Shown one piece after another: positions 26,401 through 34,171 of a stretch of DNA of 64,000 nt. Below the pieces are notes generated by a model that was given only the letters and a program-made list of their open reading frames with translations, searched no databases and had not been told where the DNA came from. The stretch lies in assembly GCF_900119385.1 (NCBI RefSeq), contig NZ_FPKO01000009.1:1139405-1203404 (forward strand), written 5' to 3'. Numbering within the stretch: the first letter of the stretch is position 1; each line of letters begins with the position of its first letter. The position numbers and the translations under genes were made by a program. This DNA comes from Thermophilibacter mediterraneus. Lineage in GTDB: Bacteria > Actinomycetota > Coriobacteriia > Coriobacteriales > Atopobiaceae.

Positions 26401-26856
26401 GGCTACGGCGAGGGCGGCGAGTCGCTCGGCCCGGTGGCGGACGTCACCCGCGCCGAGATGGCCCAGATGCTCTGGAACCGGGCTGGGCGCCCCGAGGCGG
26501 AGGCGGACCTGTCCGCGTTCACCGACGTCGACGCGGGCGGCTGGTACGCCCCCGCGCTCGAGTGGTGCGTGTCCGAGGGGATCTTCTCCGGCTACGGCGA
26601 CACGTTCGGAACGGAGCGCACGATCTCGCGCGAGGAGGCGGCCACCGTCCTCTGGCGCGTTGCCGGCTCCCCCGAGGCAGACGCCGACCTCTCCGGCTAC
26701 GGCGACGCGTCGAGGGTCTCCGACTACGCGACCGGCGCGATCGAGTGGGCCGTCTCGACCGGCGTCCTCACCGGCAAGGGCGACGTCGCCCTCGACCCGC
26801 AGGCGGGCTGCACCCGCGGCGAGGTCGCCGCGATGATGATGCGCATGGCGCAGTAG
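23416..26856 (+). CDS. BspA-like leucine-rich-repeat, GLUG and SLH surface protein, phase-variable
   Basis: The frame is open from well upstream. The coordinates use ATG 23416 (MRLLLLAALVALPATLY, a plausible signal peptide) because the ribosome-bound ATG at 23358 is out of frame in this sequence. Domains in order: BspA-type leucine-rich repeats (ITEFDDFAF-like units ending in VVLPESVKVIGEDAF), a cadherin-like sandwich (YTLTVTQKP end), GLUG-type Gly-rich repeats (VGGVVGYADSSTLVDC, IGGVIGNVQTS), an InlB-like repeat (YTLTIDYGYEGRVEV), and three SLH domains. It should be displayed on the cell wall as an adhesin. The SLH part closely matches that of the protease at 11448. Direct start at 23416 lacks a ribosome-binding site. 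Confidence 0.85.
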   Translation: MRLLLLAALVALPATLYPVTALAAPAAADPSIVNDVEGLEIEGTVVTKYTGTAAEVVIPAGVTEIDDFAFQNNKELTSVVLPESVKVIGEDAFRNCTSLAKVTMPGVESTGRQAFEYTALVSVDAPELITLGERTFRCCSSLTSVSLPRVQDIGSMALSESALTEFTFPSSVKKVAESFLYASNVKTITVSLDVLLTAEFDNAAFRGAFRKEPYEKTQVILTDVGEAVTLTECGVKAGERTVEFEISGGVYDAPFCVTQVKAEQGASGFDVVNMTGDEVMVNDEPVLTGSVKPVDATNDAYLYSLGIDEGYALEPDFSNQLLSFSTAVEYTAGSVTVCAVPSDDGATVRINDTPAGAQNDWSVVVPLKSGENEFSVVVTAADGQATRTYTLTVTQKPRPVSISIGTADELLAFAEEVNKGSYTGVSDVSVVLTADIDLTDIDWVPMGWDGERYFSGTFDGAGHSITGLSIERDAQWTNVGLFGFSDGDICNLTVSGSIVNDITDQTVNIGMIVGLSSGSEVTNCSAEGKMTGAATKAQCVGGVVGYADSSTLVDCASSVEISIPNAFYVGGVAGALVDSRVAGCANDGPITITNGNACSIGGVIGNVQTSQGSCSVERSTNRGAVQVNGAMGWYAGGVIGDASDGVVIEHCANASNVSGNASCMGGVIGYSYDYGNDGSSPSVSFCLNSGTVANGSESGKAGGIAGSITCPSTGSALRGCVSTGQVSGGACGPIAGQASGGTDGSFSENYHVSSIGSSEGAPACGSTGVAQVTQEIVDTLNEAGGSYRLADDGTVEISPLTYTLTIDYGYEGRVEVSEQPKGAEVALDAGTRPGYSFSGWALSGGGALADASSAQTTLVMPASDVTVTASWKANPYVPPADPTYPPNVSESEGGTVVVTPDRPGEGDEVTVEPVPDDGQEVREVTVTDEGGEAVPVADNGDGTWTFVQPDGAVTVTVIFGCDGGGLCPTHGFNDVDQSAWYHDAVDWAVAEGVLNGYGEGGESLGPVADVTRAEMAQMLWNRAGRPEAEADLSAFTDVDAGGWYAPALEWCVSEGIFSGYGDTFGTERTISREEAATVLWRVAGSPEADADLSGYGDASRVSDYATGAIEWAVSTGVLTGKGDVALDPQAGCTRGEVAAMMMRMAQ

Positions 26857-26886
26857 CCGCGCGCAGAGAGCGAGCCGCACCCGGGT

Positions 26887-26919
26887 CCGCGCCCCCAGCC
26901 AGACACGCTGGGGGCGCGG
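26887..26919 (+). terminator. Hairpin terminator after the BspA/SLH gene
   Basis: CCGCGCCCCCAGC (26887-26899) pairs perfectly with 26907-26919 over a seven-base loop and is followed by GCCTCTCCGTTCC. It is 30 bases past the stop. Confidence 0.65.
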
Positions 26920-26944
26920 GCCTCTCCGTTCCCTGCCCGAGTTG

Positions 26945-27027
26945 TCTACCACAAAATCGGCAACAACTGGGACCTGGAACCGTTCCCACGGCTCTGGAAC
27001 CCCAGTTGTTGCCGATTTTGTGGTAGA
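26945..27027. repeat. A element, copy 2: long perfect palindrome
   Basis: Perfect 27-bp arms (26945-26971, 27001-27027) start TCTACCACAAAATCGGCAAC. The 29-base loop contains TGGAACCGTTCCCACGGCT, the reverse complement of the loop core of copy 1. The inner stem differs from copy 1 on both sides. Confidence 0.9.
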
Positions 27028-27076
27028 TAAATCCAGCTGCCGCCGTCCCCGGCCCCACCGTCCTTCTCGCCCCATG

Positions 27077-27146
27077 CGCCGAGACGGAGCATCGTGCGAA
27101 AAACGCCGCCGATTCGGCCCCTTTTTCGCAATCCGCTCCGTTTCGT
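27077..27146 (+). repeat. B element, copy 3 (forward)
   Basis: It begins CGCCGAGACGGAGCATC and ends TTTTTCGCAATCCGCTCCG plus TTTCG, with the A-run GCGAAAAA inside. It follows A copy 2 and precedes C copy 4, the full A-B-C order. Confidence 0.85.
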
Positions 27147-27185
27147 TGCCGGCACCGTCCCCGGCCGTCGGCCCGCGCGGGGGAG

Positions 27186-27235
27186 TTGACACTTTGCCCT
27201 GACACCAGTGTCAAGTCGGACACCAGTGTCAAGTC
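27186..27235 (-). repeat. C element, copy 4 (reverse) with half copy
   Basis: The 29-bp palindrome (27186-27214, TTGACACT...AGTGTCAA) is followed by a half copy GGACACCAGTGTCAAGTC (27218-27235). The IS3-type element starts 18 bases on. Confidence 0.85.
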
Positions 27236-27297
27236 GGCCCCGCGCCCCGTGGTGGAACTGCCTCCCATTTCTTGGACTGAAAAGTAAAGTCCGAGGG

Positions 27298-27822
27298 ATG
27301 GGAGGCTTTCTCATGTCGACCGACCAGCGCTTGAGGCACGACACGTCGCTCAGGGGGCGCGCCGCGGACCTCTTCGCGAGGGGGCTGGGGAGGGCGGCCG
27401 TTGCCGGCCTCCTCGGCGTCCCCGAGGAGGCCGTGAGAAAATGGCAGTACACCTACCGGGCCGCGGGAAGGGACGGGCTGCTGAGGATGGGCGCGGGCAA
27501 GGCGAGGTACGACTACGAGACGAAGGTCGCCGCGGCGAGCGCCGTGGTCGACGGCGGGATGTCCAAGCCCGAGGCGATGGAGCGCTTCGGGGTGGCGAGC
27601 CTGTCGCCGCTGAAGGAGTGGTGCCGGCTCTACCGCGCGGGCGGCGCGGAGGCCCTGCGGCCCAGGCCCAGGGGCAGGCCGCGCAAGGCTCCCGGCGCCC
27701 CGGCGACGCGCGAGGAGGAGCTCGAGCGCGAGGTCCGCAGGCTCGAGGCGCAGGTGGCGTACCTAAAAAAATCGATAGCCCTGAAGGCGGAGCTGCGCTC
27801 CCGAGGCGGGAGAAGGCCCTAG
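27298..27822 (+). CDS. IS3-family OrfA (helix-turn-helix protein)
   Basis: Read from ATG 27298 (MGGFLMSTDQRL) or ATG 27313, it has two successive helix-turn-helix regions (AADLFARGLGRAAVAGLLGV and SKPEAMERFGVASLSPLKEW) and ends in a coiled-coil leucine zipper (EEELEREVRRLEAQVAYLKK). These bind the IS ends and mediate pairing. Near its 3-prime end the run A7 at 27765-27771 is the site where ribosomes slip by -1 to make the OrfAB transposase. Confidence 0.85.
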   Translation: MGGFLMSTDQRLRHDTSLRGRAADLFARGLGRAAVAGLLGVPEEAVRKWQYTYRAAGRDGLLRMGAGKARYDYETKVAAASAVVDGGMSKPEAMERFGVASLSPLKEWCRLYRAGGAEALRPRPRGRPRKAPGAPATREEELEREVRRLEAQVAYLKKSIALKAELRSRGGRRP

Positions 27823-28682
27823 CGGTCGCCGAGCTTTCAGGGCTGGGGCACGACCTGGCCGACCTGCTGGGGGCCGCCGGCCTCGCCAGGTCCACATACT
27901 ATTACGCGCTCGCGCACCCCAAGGGCCCGACCAGGCCCGAGCTCCGGCCGCGCGTCGCCGAGATCTTCGGGAGGCTCCCGAACGGCGTCGGGCACCGCCA
28001 GGTCGCCATGGAGCTGCGCGCCGTGGACGGCGCCCGCATAGCCGACAAGACCGTCCTCAAGATGATGCGCGAGATGGGCCTGCGCTGCGGCATCCGCCGC
28101 GAGACCGACTACCACAGGTACAACTCCTACAGGGGCGTCGTCGGCGAGGTGTTCGAGAACGTGCTCGGGCGCGACTTCGAGGCGGACGGCCCGTGGCAGA
28201 AGATGGGGACGGACGTCACCGAGTTCAGGCTCTCCTTCGGCAAGGCCTACCTCGCGCCGGTGTACGACTTCGGGAGCAAGGAGATCGTGGCGCACTCGAT
28301 CTCGGAGCACCCCGACCTCGAGCAGCAGCGCGAGATGCTCTCCATGCTCGCGGAGGCCAAGCCCGCGTGGGCCAGCCCGGTCATGCAGACGGACATGGGC
28401 TGGCAGTACCAGCACGCCGAGTTCGTCGCCGCGCTCGAGGGGATGGGGATCGTCCAGAGCATGTCGCGCAAGGGCAACTGCATCGACAACGGCGCCACCG
28501 AGCAGGTGTTCGGACACATCAAGGACGAGTTCCTCCGCGGGCGCGACTGGGACACGTTCGAGGGGTTCAAGGCGGACCTCGAGGCCTACATCCATCACTG
28601 GAACCACGTGAGGCGCCAGGTCAGGCTGAAGGGCCTGACCCCGGTGGAGTTCCGGGAGCAGGCCCTTCGCGACGCCGCATAG
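27765..28682 (+). CDS. IS3-family OrfB (DDE transposase part, made by -1 frameshift)
   Basis: From the A7 slippery run the -1 frame reads KKIDSPEGGAALPRREK and is open to 28682. It carries the integrase core with all acidic residues: Asp in GTDVTEF, Asp in MQTDMGWQYQH, and Glu in IDNGATEQVFGHIKDEF with the usual spacing. An HTH_21-type segment (GVGHRQVAMELR) precedes the core. It resembles the IS150 group. It has no good start of its own, so the product is the OrfAB fusion. The element appears functional. Confidence 0.85.
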   Translation, partial: KKIDSPEGGAALPRREKALAVAELSGLGHDLADLLGAAGLARSTYYYALAHPKGPTRPELRPRVAEIFGRLPNGVGHRQVAMELRAVDGARIADKTVLKMMREMGLRCGIRRETDYHRYNSYRGVVGEVFENVLGRDFEADGPWQKMGTDVTEFRLSFGKAYLAPVYDFGSKEIVAHSISEHPDLEQQREMLSMLAEAKPAWASPVMQTDMGWQYQHAEFVAALEGMGIVQSMSRKGNCIDNGATEQVFGHIKDEFLRGRDWDTFEGFKADLEAYIHHWNHVRRQVRLKGLTPVEFREQALRDAA

Positions 28683-28778
28683 CGGCTATTATTTATGCGT
28701 CCAAGTTTTGGGGCGCAGTTCAGGTATGGGGAGCGGGGCCGAACTTGTGGGTGCCAGTTTTGCTTGCCCGGTGCGAAC

Positions 28779-28807
28779 TTGACACTTTGCCCTGTCACCA
28801 GTGTCAG
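28779..28807 (-). repeat. C element, copy 5 (reverse)
   Basis: A 29-bp C palindrome, slightly decayed (outer arm ends GTGTCAG, inner TGTCACC). It is the right-hand limit of the repeat-rich island and ends nine bases before the aminopeptidase stop codon. Confidence 0.8.
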
Positions 28808-28815
28808 AACAGGTG

Positions 28816-30228
28816 TTAGGCGAGCTTGAGGAACTCCTGGTAGCCGCGATAGGCCTCGTAGACGTCGGCCTTGCTCGTGGCCTCCCACGGCGCGTGCATG
28901 GAGAGCACGGGCACGCCGCAGTCGATCACGTTCATGCCGTAGGTCGCGAGGATGTAGGCGATCGTGCCGCCGCCGCCCGCGTCGACCTTGCCGAGCTCGG
29001 CGGTCTGCCAGTGCACGCCGCCCTCGTCCATGACGCGGCGGATGGTGGCCACGTACTCGGCGTCGGCGTCGTTGGAGCCGCCCTTGCCGCCGCGGCCGGT
29101 GAACTTGTTGAATGTGAGGCCGTGGCCCAGGTACGCGGAGTTCTTCGGCTCGAAGACGCTCGCGAACGCGGGGTCGAAGCCGGCCGAGACGTCGCTCGAG
29201 AGCATGTTGGAGCTCGCGAGGCAGCGGCGCAGGGCGAGCGGGCCGGTCTCGCCGGCGAGCTCGAGCACCTCGGCCATGGTGTCCTCGAAGAAGTGGCTCG
29301 TCATGCCGGTGGCGCCCACCGAGCCGATCTCCTCCTTGTCGACGAGCAGGGTGACGGCGGTGCGCGCGGGCGCCTCGCAGTCGAGCTGCGCCACGAGGCT
29401 CGTGTAGGCGCAGACGCGGTCGTCCTGGCCGTAGCCCAAGATCATGGAGCGGTCGAGGCCGAGGTCGCGGGCGGCGCCGGCGGGGACGATCTCGAGCTCC
29501 GCGGAGAGCAGGTCCTCCTCGTCGATGCCGAGGGTCTCGCTCAGGACGCGGACCACGCCGGCCTTGACCGGGCTCTTCTCGGCCTCGGCGTCCTTCTCGC
29601 CATCGGCCTCGGCGTCGATCACGAGCGGGCGGTTGCCCACGAGCACGTCGAGCATCTCGCCCTCGATGACCTCGGTGGCCTTCTTGGACATCTGCTGGGC
29701 ACCGAGGTGGGGGAGAAGGTCGGAGATGCAGAAGACCGGGTCGGCCTCGTCCTCGCCGATGACCACGTTGACGACGCTGCCGTCCTTCTTCGCCACGACG
29801 CCGTGGATGGCGAGCGGCATGGTCACCCACTGGTACTTCTTGACGCCGCCGTAGTAGTGCGTGTCCAGCGTGACGAGCTCGTTTCTCTCCTCGAGGGGGT
29901 CCTGCTTGACGTCGAGGCGCGGCGAGTCGATGTGGGCGCCCAGGATGTTGACGCCCTCGGTGAGCGGGGCGGTGCCCAGGTGGACGAGCATGAGGCTCTT
30001 GCCGCGGTTGGAGGCGTAGACCTTGTCGCCGGCCTTGAGCGGCTCGCCCGAGGCGATGCGCTCGGCGAGGTTCGCGTAGCCGGCCTCCTCGGCCATCTGG
30101 ATGGACGCGGCGCAGCACTCGCGCTCGGTCTTGTTGTCGGAGATGAAGGACTTGTAGCCCTCGCAGAGGTAGTGCAGCGCGTCGAGCTGCTCGGCGCCGT
30201 ACTCCTTCCAGGCGTTCGGACGCTCCAT
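28816..30228 (-). CDS. M18-family aminopeptidase
   Basis: The 470-residue cytosolic enzyme removes N-terminal, mostly acidic, residues from peptides using two metals. The M18 ligands are visible: His in LGAHIDSPR, Asp in GYGQDDRVCAY, Glu pair in DKEEIGS, Asp in SSDVSAG and His in LSMHAPWE. Length and motifs are those of bacterial aspartyl aminopeptidase-like proteins. AAAGGAGCTCC precedes the ATG. It is backbone DNA in codon use, and the island's last repeat abuts its 3-prime end without damage. Confidence 0.93.
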   Translation of the reverse strand: MERPNAWKEYGAEQLDALHYLCEGYKSFISDNKTERECCAASIQMAEEAGYANLAERIASGEPLKAGDKVYASNRGKSLMLVHLGTAPLTEGVNILGAHIDSPRLDVKQDPLEERNELVTLDTHYYGGVKKYQWVTMPLAIHGVVAKKDGSVVNVVIGEDEADPVFCISDLLPHLGAQQMSKKATEVIEGEMLDVLVGNRPLVIDAEADGEKDAEAEKSPVKAGVVRVLSETLGIDEEDLLSAELEIVPAGAARDLGLDRSMILGYGQDDRVCAYTSLVAQLDCEAPARTAVTLLVDKEEIGSVGATGMTSHFFEDTMAEVLELAGETGPLALRRCLASSNMLSSDVSAGFDPAFASVFEPKNSAYLGHGLTFNKFTGRGGKGGSNDADAEYVATIRRVMDEGGVHWQTAELGKVDAGGGGTIAYILATYGMNVIDCGVPVLSMHAPWEATSKADVYEAYRGYQEFLKLA

Positions 30229-30396
30229 GGAGCTCCTTTCTCGTGGGTGTGACGTTCGTACCGGGACGGGATTCTATGCCAAGTGGCGCCCGCGGGCCAT
30301 GCCCGCGCCCGGGCGTCACCGAAGAAACGCGGACGGCGTCGAGCCGTGTCGGGTCACGCCGAGCCGCGTCGGGCCACGGCGCCGCTCCGTCGCGGC

Positions 30397-31272
30397 CTAC
30401 TCGGCGCCTGACGCTCCGGACTCGCTCGTGGCGGCTCCGTCGGCGGAGCCCGTCCCCGCGCCGGTGCCGGACGCTCCGTCCGACTCGCCGGACGTGGAGC
30501 CGCCCCCGGCGTCCGTCCCGGAGTCGGTGCCCGCCCCGGTCCCGGCGTCCGTCTGCCCGGAGGGGTCGGTCGTCCCCGCGTCGGACTCGCCGCCGGTTTC
30601 GCCCTCGTTGCCCGTTGCGCCCGAGGTACCGCTGCCGCCCGCGTCGTCGCCCGTCCCGTCTGCTTGCGGCTGCTCCTCGGCGTCGTCGACCGTCGTCGGG
30701 ACGTCCTGCCCGTCGGTCGGCGTCTGCTCGGTCGCGACGGGGTCGCGGACGGCGGCGGGGGAGGGGCCGATGCCCGAGCCCTGCGTCGCGAGGCTCACGA
30801 CGAGCGCGTAGGCGAGGACCACGGCGACGGCCGCCGCCGTGGCGACGACGGCGACGCGGCGGCGCAGCCTGGCCCGCTCGCGCTCGCGCGCGGCGCTCAC
30901 GACCTCGGGGGGCGCGATCGGCGTTCCCGAGCTCGCCACCCCCGCCGGCGCCTGCCGCGCCGGCATGACGCTCGTGCGTCCCTCACCCGCTCCGGCGCCC
31001 GGGGTGTCGGAGGGCCCCTCCGCCGCGTCGCGCGAGGTCAGGTCGGGCGTCAGCGCGCGGATCTTCTCCGCGGACGCGCTCAGGATGTTGCGGTAGACCT
31101 GCGCCGCGACCGACGAGGCGACCGCGCCGATGACCGCGCCGATGATGGACCCCGCGATGCCGATCTGCGCCGAGAGGGCAAACGAGGTCGCCGCGGCGAG
31201 TCCCGTCGCGACGAGCTGCGAGACCGAGAAGTCGCCCAGAACGCCCCCGCGCCCCGTGTTCTTCTCGCCCAT
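30397..31272 (-). CDS. Membrane protein with low-complexity acidic Gly/Ser/Thr tail, unknown function
   Basis: The 291-residue product has hydrophobic stretches near residues 15-50 (QLVATGLAAATSFAL, GSIIGAVIGAVASSV) and one segment near residue 140 (VVATAAAVAVVLAYALVVSL) after an Arg-rich stretch. The last 120 residues are nearly only Gly, Ser, Thr, Asp and Ala, a likely outward-facing spacer. No enzyme motif is recognised. It is transcribed alone, divergent from fba. AAGGGGGACGC precedes the ATG. The gap 30229-30396 contains nothing I recognise. Confidence 0.6.
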   Translation of the reverse strand: MGEKNTGRGGVLGDFSVSQLVATGLAAATSFALSAQIGIAGSIIGAVIGAVASSVAAQVYRNILSASAEKIRALTPDLTSRDAAEGPSDTPGAGAGEGRTSVMPARQAPAGVASSGTPIAPPEVVSAARERERARLRRRVAVVATAAAVAVVLAYALVVSLATQGSGIGPSPAAVRDPVATEQTPTDGQDVPTTVDDAEEQPQADGTGDDAGGSGTSGATGNEGETGGESDAGTTDPSGQTDAGTGAGTDSGTDAGGGSTSGESDGASGTGAGTGSADGAATSESGASGAE

Positions 31273-31467
31273 GCGTCCCCCTTCCTCGTAGGTTCCAAGT
31301 CACTAACGTACCCGTGACGCGGTCCCCCGCGCGCCGCGGGGCGGACTCTCACGAAGACCTGACAATCTCGTTCCCTGAAAAATGGGCCTGAGACCGATTT
31401 CCGCACCGTGTCGCGCTATCATTTAGCAGTACCGTACTTCCGGGTTCTCTAACGTATGGAGGTCAAC

Positions 31468-32340
31468 ATGCTCGTCAACGCTACTGCCATGCTCAAGGCT
31501 GCTGAGAAGGGCCACTACGCCGTCGGCGCCTTCAACACCAACAACCTCGAGTGGGCATCGGGCATCCTCGCCGCCGCCGAGGAGCTGCAGTCCCCGGTCA
31601 TCATCCAGTGCACCTCCGGTGCCGCCAAGTGGCAGACCAGCTACAAGGTCGTCGCCGACCTCGTCAAGAACCTCGTCGAGGACATGAACATCACCGTTCC
31701 CGTTGCCATGCACCTCGATCACGGCTCCTATGAGGACGTCTTCAAGTGCATCGAGGCGGGCTTTACCTCCGTCATGTACGACGGCTCCCACGAGGAGAGC
31801 TTCGACCTCAACCTCAAGCGCACCGAGGAGGTCGTCAAGGCCGCCCACGCCAAGGGCATCTCGGTCGAGGCCGAGGTCGGCGGCATCGGCGGCACCGAGG
31901 ACGGCGTGACCGCCAAGGGCGAGCTGGCCGACCCCGACCAGTGCAAGGCCATCGCCGACCTGGGCGTCGACTTCCTCGCCTGCGGCATCGGCAACATCCA
32001 CGGCATCTATCCCGACAACTGGGAGGGCCTGTCCTTCGACCAGCTCGCGGCCATCAAGGAGAAGACCGGCGACCTGCCGCTCGTCCTCCACGGCGGCACC
32101 GGCATCCCCGTTGACCAGATCCAGAAGGCCATCTCCCTCGGCATCTGCAAGATCAACGTCAACACCGACCTGCAGCTCGTCTTCGCCGAGGCCACCCGCA
32201 AGTACATCGAGGCCGGCAAGGACAAGGACGGCAAGGGCTTCGACCCCCGCAAGCTCCTCAAGGGCGGCCGCGACGCCATCGTCGCCCGCACCAAGGAGCT
32301 CATGGTCGAGTTCGGCTCCGACGGCAAGGGCTGGGCGTAG
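31468..32340 (+). CDS. fba: Class II fructose-1,6-bisphosphate aldolase
   Basis: I chose ATG 31468 because GGAGG lies just before it; the ATG at 31456 overlaps that site. The 290-residue protein shows the class II pattern: VAMHLDHGS with zinc-binding His, the VEAEVGGIGGTEDG loop, zinc His in HGGTGIP, and NVNTDLQ. It splits fructose-1,6-bisphosphate in glycolysis. It is a single gene; a G+C-rich hairpin (32376-32406) follows. The dense use of optimal codons suggests high expression. Confidence 0.95.
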   Translation: MLVNATAMLKAAEKGHYAVGAFNTNNLEWASGILAAAEELQSPVIIQCTSGAAKWQTSYKVVADLVKNLVEDMNITVPVAMHLDHGSYEDVFKCIEAGFTSVMYDGSHEESFDLNLKRTEEVVKAAHAKGISVEAEVGGIGGTEDGVTAKGELADPDQCKAIADLGVDFLACGIGNIHGIYPDNWEGLSFDQLAAIKEKTGDLPLVLHGGTGIPVDQIQKAISLGICKINVNTDLQLVFAEATRKYIEAGKDKDGKGFDPRKLLKGGRDAIVARTKELMVEFGSDGKGWA

Positions 32341-32375
32341 CGAGAAGATCGCGCACGCCGCATAGGTAGCGCCGA

Positions 32376-32410
32376 CGCCCGGTCCCGCACCCCGCGGGGC
32401 CGGGCGATTT
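32376..32410 (+). terminator. Likely terminator of fba
   Basis: CGCCCGG (32376-32382) pairs with CCGGGCG (32400-32406) around further G+C pairing, followed by ATTTG. The remaining gap to dltA (to 32566) shows no gene; TAGCCTATTCTTT near 32457 is A+T-rich and may belong to the dlt promoter. Confidence 0.5.
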
Positions 32411-32566
32411 GCCGCGGGGGACATGCGGGAAACCCCCCGTTTACCGGCCTTTCAGCCTAGCCTATTCTTTCTCGCGACTTTGCGCTGATACGCGAGCGGC
32501 GCCCCCTCGCCCCGCTCACGGACCTACCATGCCCCCTGAAACGTGAGACATGGGGGAGGAGCGGTC

Positions 32567-34165
32567 ATGGGAACGTCGGGCAACGCGGTCAACGTGTCGG
32601 GAAACGCCCTGCTGGAGGCCGTGGAGAGAACCGCGACGCTCGAGCCGGGGACGCCGGCGTTCAGGGCGAGCGACGGGAGGGTGACGAGCTACGGCGAGCT
32701 CTGGACGCTCGCGCTCGACCTCGCGGCAGGCATCCACGGTCACGTGGCAGGGAAGGACCCGGTCATCGTGCTGGGGAGGAAGGATGCCCGTACCGTTGCC
32801 GCGATGCTCGCCTGCCTGGCGAGCGGTCACGCCTACGCCCCCGTTGACGCCGACCTGCCCGTCGCGCGCGTCCGTGACATCGCGGGCCAGATGCCCTATC
32901 CCACCCTGCTCTCCACCTGCCCCGTCCCCGGGTCCCTGCGCGAGGCCATCCCCGCCTGCACGATGCTCGATGCCGACTCTCTCACCGGGGGCGTCATCGG
33001 TGTGGTCCCTGGGCGTGACGCGTGGGTCTCGGGGGAGGAGACGCAGTACGTGATCTTCACGTCGGGCTCCACGGGGCGCCCCAAGGGGATCGAGGTCACG
33101 GCTGACAACGTGGCCGCGTTCATGCGCTGGCTCGTGACCTTCCCCGTCATCCGGGACGGCCACCGGGCCTTCCTCGACCAGGCGCACTACTCCTTCGACC
33201 TCTCCGAGTACGAGCTCGTGGGCGCGCTCGCCACCGGCGGGTGCCTCTGTGCGGTGGAGGGGGCCGGCGACCTTGACTTTGCGGCGCTCTTCTCGACCCT
33301 TGCGGCGTCGGGCACCGAGGTCTGGGTCTCCACGCCGTCCTTCGCGGACCTCTGCCTCGCAGACCCGGGCTTTGACGAGCGCCTCCTGCCGAACCTCGGG
33401 CTCTTCCTCTTCTGCGGCGAGACCCTCCACCACACCACGGCAGAGGCGCTGCGCGAGCGCTTCCCCCGAGCGATCGTGGCCAACACCTACGGCCCCACCG
33501 AGTCCACGGTTGCGGTGACGTATGGCGAGATCGGTGAGGTGGAGCTTGCCGACCCCGCCCCGCTGCCGGTGGGATGGCCGCGACCGGGCACCGAGCTCAG
33601 GATCGTCGACCACGAGACGGGGGAGGCCCTTCCCGCGGGGCAGACGGGCGAGATCCTCATCTGCGGGGACACCGTGGCAAGGGGCTACTACGAGAACCCG
33701 GAGAGGACCGCCGAGGCGTTCTTCGAGACGACTCTTGCGGACGGCACGCCGTCGCGCGGATACCGGACGGGTGACCTGGGGCACCTCGACGCGGAGGGGG
33801 CCCTGCACTGCGAGGGCCGCCTCGACTCCCTCGTCAAGGTGAGCGGCTACCGCATCGAGCTCACCGAGATCGAGGGCGCCCTCGAGGCCATCCCCGGGGT
33901 CGAGCAGGCGGCGGTGGTCCCGCGCGAGAGCCGCGGCCGCACGAGCAGCCTCAGCGCGTACGTGGTGCTGGACCCGGCGGAGCGCTCCCTGATGCGCGAC
34001 GCCGAGGGGGCTCGGGCGGACTTCGAGCTCTCCCGCATCCTCCGGGCCGAGCTTGCCCGCACCCTGCCCGCCTACATGGTTCCCCGTCGTGTTCGCGTGA
34101 TCGACGAGATGCCCCTCACGGCAAACGAGAAGGTCGACCGTCGCGCGCTTGCGAGCCGTGGGTGA
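32567..34165 (+). CDS. dltA: D-alanine--D-alanyl carrier protein ligase
   Basis: Starting at ATG 32567 (GGGGGAGGA seven bases before), the 532-residue protein has adenylation-domain motifs in order: IFTSGSTGRPKG (A3), YSFDLSEYELV, NTYGPTEST (A5), YRTGDLG (A7), and the C-terminal Lys in LTANEKVDRRAL (A10). It activates D-alanine with ATP and loads it on the DltC arm. It opens a dltABCD-X operon in which dltB, dltC and dltD follow with short gaps or overlaps. DltA-like proteins differ from amino-acid NRPS modules in being stand-alone, as here. Confidence 0.93.
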   Translation: MGTSGNAVNVSGNALLEAVERTATLEPGTPAFRASDGRVTSYGELWTLALDLAAGIHGHVAGKDPVIVLGRKDARTVAAMLACLASGHAYAPVDADLPVARVRDIAGQMPYPTLLSTCPVPGSLREAIPACTMLDADSLTGGVIGVVPGRDAWVSGEETQYVIFTSGSTGRPKGIEVTADNVAAFMRWLVTFPVIRDGHRAFLDQAHYSFDLSEYELVGALATGGCLCAVEGAGDLDFAALFSTLAASGTEVWVSTPSFADLCLADPGFDERLLPNLGLFLFCGETLHHTTAEALRERFPRAIVANTYGPTESTVAVTYGEIGEVELADPAPLPVGWPRPGTELRIVDHETGEALPAGQTGEILICGDTVARGYYENPERTAEAFFETTLADGTPSRGYRTGDLGHLDAEGALHCEGRLDSLVKVSGYRIELTEIEGALEAIPGVEQAAVVPRESRGRTSSLSAYVVLDPAERSLMRDAEGARADFELSRILRAELARTLPAYMVPRRVRVIDEMPLTANEKVDRRALASRG

Positions 34166-34171
34166 CCCAAG

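Larger units (their letters stand above)
27253..28722 (+). mobile_element. IS3-family insertion sequence
   Basis: Ends TGGAACTGCCTCCC (left, from 27253) and, on the opposite strand, TGAACTGCGCCCC (right, to 28722) are related inverted repeats of about 25 bp that share CTTGGAC at their inner side. Between them are orfA and orfB in overlapping frames with a slippery A7. The element looks complete; no clear target duplication is seen (TGG left, GGT right). Confidence 0.85.

Noticed and set aside
15416-28807. CRISPR array or integron in the repeat-rich island
   Set aside because: Repeats are not evenly spaced, spacers are not unique units of equal length, and no cas or integron integrase gene is present. 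Palindromes resemble attC only in being imperfect hairpins.
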